Source: Pandoraea capi | Lineage (GTDB): Bacteria > Pseudomonadota > Gammaproteobacteria > Burkholderiales > Burkholderiaceae | DNA length: 64,000 nucleotides | Direction: 5' to 3' | Assembly: GCF_902459735.1 (NCBI RefSeq) | Contig: NZ_CABPRV010000010.1 | Span: 1-64,000, forward strand | Position numbers and translations under genes: made by a program | The notes under the pieces: generated by a model | Told to the model about the DNA's origin: nothing | Database searches by the model: none | What the model saw: the letters and a program-made list of their open reading frames with translations, nothing else | Part shown: in pieces, positions 58,901-64,000 of the stretch | Layout of the letters: every line of letters starts with the position of its first letter | Position numbering within the stretch: the first letter of the stretch is position 1

Positions 58901-60423
58901 GAGGCGTACGCGACACCACGTCGGTCGACACCTTCACCGCCATCGCATCAGCCTATGAGACGCAGCACAATCACCCCGCGCCCTCGACCGTGAAGTCCGA
59001 GTACCGCCCGGTGCTCAACTTGATGGACAAGTTCTCGAAAGTCGATCTGGCTTTCGGGCTGGGCAGTTGGGCACTGCCGTTCGCACGCCCCCTCAGTCTG
59101 GCCTACTCGGTCGTCGACGCCGGCGTCGGCGCCATCGGCATGGGCGTCGGCTTGGCAACCCACGACAGCGCACTGTTCAAACAAGGGTGGGAGAATTCCT
59201 TATCCGCGATCGGGGCGCAAGGCATCGCAGCCTCACGTTTCAAGGTGATGTTGTTTCTGCGCGGAGACGCCCGCTACAAGTATTTCGTATCGCAGGCCCC
59301 TCGCGCCGAAGACGCGCTGATCCTCGGCCTGCACCGCGTGGACGGCAGGTTCTACGCCGCCATCGACTCAGACACGCGCGCCTACCTCTCGCTCGATAGC
59401 AAGACCGGCTTTTTCCGCATGGCGCCGGAATCCGCCTCGGAAGCGATCAAGGAAGACGCCCCGCTCCTGCGCCGTTCGCAATCGGGGCGCTGGCATGTCG
59501 TGACCCAGGCGGATTTTGCGGCGCCCGAGCTGGAAGATCCGGACACCGCCTGGCGCATCGATCAGGGCTTTCGCGCCCGCTTCGACGAATTGCGCGATTT
59601 GCGCGATCCGGTCTTCGAGAGCGCGCGGCGCGCCGTGACAAATGCAGACACTGCGGGCAACGCCATCCCGCTGCAATGGCAACTGCGCCTGCTGAAACTC
59701 GACTTCATCGACCTTTCGGTGACGGACGCCGAAACCCTCGGCAAGCTCGCCGGGCGCATCGACTATCTGCAAGACGTACTGGATGCTGCCGAGACGTTCG
59801 TGATCAGCCCGCTATCCGACGAGGCAACACGGCTGGGAGCGCTCTACAAACCGGTCACGCAGCGCGCACGGGTTTATCTCGGGCATGTCCGTAACGGACT
59901 GTTGCGGGCGTGCCCGCTCCTGAGCGAGAACTTCCCGGTTGAAACGGCGGTGACCGTCTTCAATCGCGCGGCAGCACTGCCGCCATCCGCCACGGAACGA
60001 CTCATGCAGGATCTCAGCGAACTAGGACGTATCGAGCTCAAGTATTTGCCCCAGCGATCCCTCTCTCTGGGCATCGAGACACTCGACACACTCTTCAACG
60101 GCGCACAGGACACCGAGCGTGCGTTCGAAATTTCGGCCGGAACCCGCACGCTCCTGATGGGCCGGCACATTCGCACTGGCGCCGCTGCGCAGTACTACTT
60201 TCTCGATCCGGCGCTAGCCCTCGTTTCGCACTCGGACAGCCGGACGATCATCGACGTTGTGCGCACGCATCTGAATGCCATGGCGGGTCCATACGAACTG
60301 GTCAGGGAAGGCGGAGCTTATGCCATCGGGACGAAGGAAATCGATCTGACCTTTCTGGCAAACGTGCACCTGTTTCGTGACTTCAACGATGTGGTGCCGG
60401 TACGCGTCGCCCTCCGACTTTGA
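55939..60423 (+). CDS. Giant toxin-like protein, DUF6543/dermonecrotic-toxin type, copy B
   Basis: 1494 residues from the ATG at 55939 (MFPNATRVSPAAG), with GGGAG about 7 bases upstream; an in-frame start at 55834 has no matching residues. The same order as copy A: EAQPALGLMLRL (54-65), RETVEDVCRRLL (113-124), GNGTTLLYLQGD (from about 574), WETSRGKVRKVLKSEFIAQV then SPCLLIAPYPGGMRIYSFDD, a hydrophobic run at 1035-1074, FYAAIDSDTRAYLSLDSKTG, and the end block with RAC (Cys1325), AGTRTLLMGR and FLDPA (Asp1423). Copies A and B share long identical runs and are clear paralogues. The 166-residue gene follows 43 bases later. Confidence 0.8.
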   Translation: MFPNATRVSPAAGALAPRPVDSERMVHTSPLAGITRFDRLASGANAIVDGPPEAQPALGLMLRLAEVNVPQHDLAALNDTLIGEFADVFDEAPQLAIHLVNMLPEALARRTQRETVEDVCRRLLSRRSLRDLARSLTREHVPSAESARYGSAWHRYFCEWREWITGAWQDFLLLGSKTPVHDPRFTLALPHEVEPTQVALLPRLKRSGKTGCALGLLYATSLAQYRPDSGQTPYYAPPSAFDGIPDLPSQSISPATSETALLDRLAQTFADASRYVADAAAPVSAQVDAALAAISSFTPLALPGVDGATTASPLIIKRTAIDASPATTEMRASPALQSLFDIAHLWRHRGAAHTELHKSFSPLLTFTAPPSERTLLDGLLANATEFSGIDRTELRLRRHAPAKNGGRLQRVTYWPLHDAAELIRSGQLNITAPDDGVSFDVSRMTLAGAVYEAPTVMTSTRFDDIVRRWRTACDDRSAKTWESPPELATKANSSLTQAIGTAFALDELSLGYTHALIGNRPFYLGQSALTNLSLSNDASGILFATHRLEFTIRQEEKDHVVAPAGSCVVTEPAGNGTTLLYLQGDAAAWRAFASPQALLRDIENNALGLRNTLCERLPRAFQTEALNGIRVTKLSRQTAQGPVAMAMQATLDTVKAEGSLHASHHDTGPRIAQYLTWLAGVKSETVEQGLQALREQSQSAGVSLPGQPVSITLRDVNSVAHVELLRYDISTAVPQVRQLVRRHLGRRLTTLGVTPANGDLIYVRAAGRNVQSLTEAVMLGTVPSEDTKQLTLLLPEVGSQYTSVYSVKKPAQQPLTVNDVLDEGSMNELRQHIDRADAKFWETSRGKVRKVLKSEFIAQVWMSRSRQRMSVDQVHIATRIAGPIEIGRLGSDDLDNEIKTPEVEREWLWVSQWKSRLMRVSIPGRSPCLLIAPYPGGMRIYSFDDRDRMSRWFTEQVRSDATRERIVSLFDGAPGNATWYNAPSIDMRGVRDTTSVDTFTAIASAYETQHNHPAPSTVKSEYRPVLNLMDKFSKVDLAFGLGSWALPFARPLSLAYSVVDAGVGAIGMGVGLATHDSALFKQGWENSLSAIGAQGIAASRFKVMLFLRGDARYKYFVSQAPRAEDALILGLHRVDGRFYAAIDSDTRAYLSLDSKTGFFRMAPESASEAIKEDAPLLRRSQSGRWHVVTQADFAAPELEDPDTAWRIDQGFRARFDELRDLRDPVFESARRAVTNADTAGNAIPLQWQLRLLKLDFIDLSVTDAETLGKLAGRIDYLQDVLDAAETFVISPLSDEATRLGALYKPVTQRARVYLGHVRNGLLRACPLLSENFPVETAVTVFNRAAALPPSATERLMQDLSELGRIELKYLPQRSLSLGIETLDTLFNGAQDTERAFEISAGTRTLLMGRHIRTGAAAQYYFLDPALALVSHSDSRTIIDVVRTHLNAMAGPYELVREGGAYAIGTKEIDLTFLANVHLFRDFNDVVPVRVALRL

Positions 60424-60466
60424 CTTTCCCATCGACTCAGCCCAACACTTCACAGGAGTTCTTGTT

Positions 60467-60967
60467 ATGCAAATCGGTCTGAAGCACGGCCCAGACCGCA
60501 CGCCTTTGCACAAACGGGAAACGTTGTCGCGCATCATGAAGCACCTCGATGCGTTGTCTTCACAGGCCGGGGCCACAGCAGCGCTGCGAAGCCTGATCGA
60601 TGCGGTAAATCAGCGCGGACGAAGCGTGTCCGTCGAGGACGTCGTCGACAGGCTGATGACGCGAAAAGGCGCGCGCGACGTGCAGCGATCGATGGATCGT
60701 GCGAAGGCACTGGTGGCGTCTGTGGATGCGAAGGGCGAGCTCTCGATTGCCGAGCTCATCGGGGAGGTCGGTCTCTCGATGGGACTTGCGAGACTGATCG
60801 TCATGCAGGGACATCCCGTGACGAAAGGGCTCGCGATCGTTGCGCTGGCGATTCAAAGCTTCCGATGGGGCGGCGTGCACGATCCGCACCGACACCTGCG
60901 CGAAATGCACGGTATCGAACACCCGAACCCTGGCATTGCCGCCGTTCGTATGCCGAACGTCGGTTGA
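60467..60967 (+). CDS. Small protein sharing the N-terminal motif of the giants
   Basis: 166 residues from the ATG at 60467, with AGGAG 8 bases upstream. Residues 50-78 (SVSVEDVVDRLMTRKGARDV, then QRSMDR) align with copy B residues 113-138 (ETVEDVCRRLLSRRSLRDLA, then RSLTR): VED-V, RL, R, RD and RS are shared. Later WGGVHDPHR resembles KTPVHDPRF of copy B. A hydrophobic segment lies at about 110-140 (GLARLIVMQGHP, GLAIVALAIQSF). It could be a relic of a third giant's N-terminal domain, or a separate chaperone, immunity or regulatory protein. No known family is recognised. Confidence 0.55.
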   Translation: MQIGLKHGPDRTPLHKRETLSRIMKHLDALSSQAGATAALRSLIDAVNQRGRSVSVEDVVDRLMTRKGARDVQRSMDRAKALVASVDAKGELSIAELIGEVGLSMGLARLIVMQGHPVTKGLAIVALAIQSFRWGGVHDPHRHLREMHGIEHPNPGIAAVRMPNVG

Positions 60968-60969
60968 GT

Positions 60970-61010
60970 TGTGCTTTGGGTGTGCTTTGGTGTGCTTTGG
61001 TGTGCTTTAG
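60970..61010. repeat. TGTGCTTTGG direct repeat x4 at the island's right edge
   Basis: Four copies of a 10-base word (60970-60979, 60981-60990, 60991-61000, 61001-61010, the last with one change), in the 49-base gap between the small gene and the cobA stop. No hairpin. It may mark a slippage or joining point at the island boundary. Confidence 0.7.
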
Positions 61011-61016
61011 GCCCGC

Positions 61017-61826
61017 TTACGCGGCCGCCGACACCGGCGGTTGCGTGTCGGCGTGCGCCTGAAGTTCGGGTTGCGCCAGCACGTCGGCAAACGCCTCGCC
61101 GACCAATATCACGCTGGGTTGCGAACTGTCGAACCACGAGACGGCAACGCCGTCGCGCAAGTCGGCGAGCGTCATGCCGATGCGGCGCTCGCGTGATGTC
61201 GTCACCGACTCGACGATCGCCACCGGGGTCCCCGGCGACTTGCCCGCCCCGATCAGTTCCGAGGCGATGCGCGCGGCGGCGTCGCGGCCCATGTAGTAGA
61301 CGAGCGAATCCGCAGACGCGTCCTGCGCGATCTCCGGCGATCCCGGCGCGCGGCTTTGCGTGACGAACGCCACGCTGCGCGACACGCCGCGCAGGGTCAG
61401 CGAACGTCCGAGCGAAGCGGCACTGGCGAGCGCCGCCGTGATGCCCGGCACGACCTCGACCTCGACCCCTGCGGCTTCCAGCGCGCGCAGTTCTTCGTCT
61501 GCCCGGCCGAATAGCATGGGATCGCCGCCTTTCAGGCGCACGACCAGCCCATGTGTACGGGCGTGATCGATCAGTTGCTTGTTGATGAATTGCTGCGCGC
61601 TGGAGAGCTTGCCGCAGCGTTTGCCCACGGCGACGAGTTTCGCCTGCGGGCACAGCGCGAGCATTTCCGGTTCGACGAGCGCGTCGTGAAGCACCACGTC
61701 CGCTTGTGCCAGCAGACGTGCGCCGCGCACCGTGATCAGGTCGGCGGCACCCGGACCAGCGCCCACCAGATAGACCTTGCCCGGTCGTTGAACCGGTTGC
61801 GATTGGGGTGCGTGCGTCGTCGTCAT
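61017..61826 (-). CDS. cobA: Uroporphyrinogen-III C-methyltransferase (SUMT)
   Basis: 269 residues. TP-methylase fold: VYLVGAGPGAADLITVRGARL for SAM binding and VVRLKGGDPMLFGRADEE, the SUMT signature. It makes precorrin-2 from uroporphyrinogen III, the branch to siroheme and cobalamin. No CysG-type oxidase/chelatase domain is fused. It follows cysN on the same strand after 109 bases and lies opposite the giant-protein island. Confidence 0.94.
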   Translation of the reverse strand: MTTTHAPQSQPVQRPGKVYLVGAGPGAADLITVRGARLLAQADVVLHDALVEPEMLALCPQAKLVAVGKRCGKLSSAQQFINKQLIDHARTHGLVVRLKGGDPMLFGRADEELRALEAAGVEVEVVPGITAALASAASLGRSLTLRGVSRSVAFVTQSRAPGSPEIAQDASADSLVYYMGRDAAARIASELIGAGKSPGTPVAIVESVTTSRERRIGMTLADLRDGVAVSWFDSSQPSVILVGEAFADVLAQPELQAHADTQPPVSAAA

Positions 61827-61935
61827 GATGCTGCCGTCGTTTCGTGGGTCCGTCGATTTTCTTTGCCGGCACCGGCGCGCTCATGCGCACCGCGTGCCGT
61901 GCCAATGCGAGACTACGTGGGCGAGGCGACCGGAA

Positions 61936-63237
61936 TCAGGCCGCCAGCGCACGAATCATACCGGCTGCCACCGTGTGGTGGGTTGCTTCGTCGATCAGCA
62001 CGAAGGCGCCCGTGGCCGGGTTGGCATCGTATGTGTCGGCCGCCACCGGCTTTTGCAGGCTCAATTGCACGCGTCCGATATCGTTCATGGCGAGCGTCGT
62101 CTTGTCCGTGCCGTGCGAGAGCGTGCTGACGTCGAGCACCGTGTCCACGCTGCCGATCTTCACGTATACCGTGCTGGTCGCTTGCTTGAGCAGGTACTTG
62201 CGTTGCGGCGCGAGCGCGTCTTCGTCGAACCAGCAGACGTCTGCGGAAAGCTTACGCGACGGCTCCAGCGAGGAGTCCGCGCCCACGAAGGTATCGCCGC
62301 GCGACACGTCCACGTCTTCCGTCAGACGGATCGTCACGCACTGACCGGCGAACGCTTCTTCGATCTGGCCGCGCGGGCCGACGATTTCCGCGACGGTAGC
62401 CGTGCGGCCTGCGGGCAGCACACGCAACGATTGCCCCACACGTACCGAACCCGATTCCACGCGGCCCATGTAGCCACGGAAGTCGTCGGCATGCGAGCCG
62501 TCCTGACGCGCGACCAGTTGCACCGGGAAGCGCAGCTCACCGCCGGTCTGCGCGACCGGCAGCGATTCGAGCACGTCGAGCAGCGGCTCGTCCTGATACC
62601 ACGGCATGCGCTCGCTCGCGTACACGATGTTGTCGCCCTTGAGCGCCGAGACCGGCACGAAGCGCACGTCCTGCAAACCGAGGCGCTGCGCCAGTTCGAG
62701 GTACGCCGCGCGAATGTTGTCGAACGCCGTCTCGCTGTAGTCGATCAGGTCCATCTTGTTGATGGCCACGATCACGTGCTGCAAACCCAGCAGCTTCACG
62801 ATCGCGCTGTGACGCTTGGTCTGTGCGAGCAGTTCGGTGCGCCCGTCCACTTCGGTCACACGCGTGGCATCGACCAGAATGATGGCGGCGTGCGCCGTCG
62901 ATGCGCCCGTGACCATGTTGCGCGTGTACTGCTCGTGGCCCGGCGTGTCGGCGATGATGAACTTGCGGCGCGCCGTCGTGAAATAGCGGTAGGCGACGTC
63001 GATGGTAATGCCCTGCTCGCGCTCGGCTTCGAGGCCGTCGGTCAGCAGCGAGAAGTCGATGTCTTCGCCGGCGGTGCGCTTGTGCTTGGCGCGTGCGAGA
63101 GCGGAGAGCTGGTCGGTCAGCACCGACTTGCTGTCGTACAGCAGACGGCCGATCAGCGTGCTCTTGCCGTCGTCGACGCTGCCTGCCGTGATGAAACGCA
63201 GCACGCCGAGGTCTTCCTGATGCGGGGTGAGGCTCAT
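61936..63237 (-). CDS. cysN: Sulfate adenylyltransferase subunit 1
   Basis: 433 residues from the ATG at 63237 (MSLTPHQEDLG). GTPase motifs GSVDDGKSTLIGRLLYD, DTPGHEQYTRN and NKMDL are intact. CysN uses GTP to drive CysD's activation of sulfate to APS. No APS kinase (CysC) domain is fused, consistent with its length. A longer frame to 63486 is Arg-rich and overlaps cysD, so it is rejected. cysD is 101 bases upstream. Confidence 0.95.
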   Translation of the reverse strand: MSLTPHQEDLGVLRFITAGSVDDGKSTLIGRLLYDSKSVLTDQLSALARAKHKRTAGEDIDFSLLTDGLEAEREQGITIDVAYRYFTTARRKFIIADTPGHEQYTRNMVTGASTAHAAIILVDATRVTEVDGRTELLAQTKRHSAIVKLLGLQHVIVAINKMDLIDYSETAFDNIRAAYLELAQRLGLQDVRFVPVSALKGDNIVYASERMPWYQDEPLLDVLESLPVAQTGGELRFPVQLVARQDGSHADDFRGYMGRVESGSVRVGQSLRVLPAGRTATVAEIVGPRGQIEEAFAGQCVTIRLTEDVDVSRGDTFVGADSSLEPSRKLSADVCWFDEDALAPQRKYLLKQATSTVYVKIGSVDTVLDVSTLSHGTDKTTLAMNDIGRVQLSLQKPVAADTYDANPATGAFVLIDEATHHTVAAGMIRALAA

Positions 63238-63338
63238 GATCTTTTCAACTCGATTGCTTGGCCCCGGAGCGATGCGGTGTGTCGCGCTGCGGGCCGGTGT
63301 GTCTGAACGTGGATCTGATCGCGGTGCGTGCCGGCGAA

Positions 63339-64000
63339 TCAGAAATACCCTTGCTTCTTGCGCTGCTCCATCGCCGCCTCGGACGTCTGATCGTCCATGC
63401 GGGTGGCGCCGCGCTCGGTGATGTCCGTCACGGCCGTCTCGGCGATGATCTCCACCGGGCTCGCGGCAACGCTGGCCACCGGGCACGTGCAGCTGATGTC
63501 GCCCACGGTACGGAAGCGCACCTGCGCCAGTTCGCTCGTCTCGCCATCCTGCTTCGGCGTGAGCGGCGTGACCGGCACGAGCAGCCCGTTGCGACGCACG
63601 ATCTCACGCTCGTGCGAGTAATAGATCGACGGCAGATCGAGGTTCTCGCGCGCAATGTATTGCCACACGTCCAGCTCGGTCCAGTTCGAAATCGGGAACA
63701 CGCGCAGGTGCTCGCCCTTATGCAGACGGGCGTTGAACAGGTGCCACAGTTCCGGGCGCTGCGCCTTCGGGTCCCACTGACCGAATTCGTCGCGGAACGA
63801 GAAGATGCGCTCCTTGGCACGCGCCTTTTCTTCGTCGCGACGGGCGCCGCCGATCATGGCGTCGTAACCGTATTCGTCAATGGTTTCCAGCAGCGTGACG
63901 GCCTGCGCCGCGTTGCGCGAATCGTTTTCGCGACGCAGGCGCACCGTGCCGCGCGCGATCGAGTCTTCGACGTGGCCGACGACCAGCTCGGCGCCCAGCG
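63339..64000 (-). CDS. cysD: Sulfate adenylyltransferase subunit 2 (C-terminal part, runs off the window)
   Basis: The frame is open to the window end, so the 5' part is missing. About 220 C-terminal residues are visible: GAELVVGHVEDSIARGTVRL, ETIDEYGYDAMIGGARRDEE, NARLHKGEHLRVFPISNWTE and the end MEQRKKQGYF, all typical of CysD. It adenylates sulfate with ATP to form APS. Upstream cysH and cysI are expected beyond the window. With cysN and cobA it supplies sulfite reduction and siroheme for the cysteine that CysM makes. Confidence 0.95.
   Translation of the reverse strand, partial: LGAELVVGHVEDSIARGTVRLRRENDSRNAAQAVTLLETIDEYGYDAMIGGARRDEEKARAKERIFSFRDEFGQWDPKAQRPELWHLFNARLHKGEHLRVFPISNWTELDVWQYIARENLDLPSIYYSHEREIVRRNGLLVPVTPLTPKQDGETSELAQVRFRTVGDISCTCPVASVAASPVEIIAETAVTDITERGATRMDDQTSEAAMEQRKKQGYF

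Noticed and set aside
60970-61010. Possible CRISPR-like repeat
   Set aside because: The 10-base units are contiguous, with no spacers and no cas genes near; a simple tandem repeat.

Overview
The window is high-GC chromosomal DNA of a beta-proteobacterium in the Burkholderiaceae, most like Pandoraea or a close relative. This rests on core gene order (serC-pheA-tyrA-aroA, cmk-rpsA-ihfB, lapA-lapB-ugd-hldA-hldD-cysM, pepA-holC-DUF2486, lptF-lptG, cobA-cysN-cysD), on an OmpA of the Burkholderia type, and on codon use. No rRNA, tRNA, CRISPR array or insertion sequence was found.

Layout. 1-4492: the start of etfB, an alpha/beta hydrolase, ferredoxin-NADP reductase, an ECHDC3-like enoyl-CoA hydratase homologue and a class II histone-deacetylase-like hydrolase. 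4981-15341: mltB, then a long minus-strand run for cysteine synthesis (cysM), LPS core-heptose and UDP-sugar synthesis (hldD, hldA, ugd), control of LPS assembly (lapA, lapB), and cmk-rpsA-ihfB. 15453-25216: mntH behind a clear Fur box, then aroA, tyrA, pheA, serC, a DUF2059 protein and gyrA. 25628-28760: ompA, a ferritin-like di-iron protein, an EVE-domain protein and a SIMPL-domain protein. 28849-36933: a six-gene malonate uptake and activation operon (TRAP transporter, malonyl-CoA decarboxylase, enoyl-CoA hydratase homologue, malonyl-CoA synthetase) divergent from a GntR/FCD regulator, with a MatR-like operator between them. 36893-37967: a frameshifted ankyrin gene and a small unknown partner. 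38151-44867: lgt, a LysR regulator, two tandem dihydroxy-acid dehydratases of different classes, and a small cytochrome c. 44958-50008: DUF2486, holC, pepA, lptF, lptG, cbiX. 61017-64000: cobA, cysN, cysD of siroheme and sulfate assimilation.

The standout region is 50009-61016, between cbiX and cobA. It holds a tandem family of giant proteins: a decayed first copy that lost about 1,220 central codons but kept both ends, then two full genes of 1501 and 1494 residues. They have no Sec signal. They carry a central module that I recognise from memory as the DUF6543 / dermonecrotic-toxin-like type found in Pseudomonas and Burkholderiaceae, followed by a long hydrophobic segment and a conserved C-terminal block. 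A 166-residue gene follows 43 bases later and shares a motif with the N-terminal part of the second giant. No secretion gene and no obvious immunity gene lies beside them. I read the region as a tandemly duplicating, partly decaying toxin or effector island. Its biochemical activity is unknown.

Functional links: siroheme synthesis (cbiX, cobA) and sulfate activation (cysD, cysN) feed cysteine synthesis, whose last step is here as cysM. The LPS genes, lptF/lptG, lgt, ompA and mltB all build the envelope. The aromatic-acid and serine genes form one minus-strand cluster, into which mntH is wedged.
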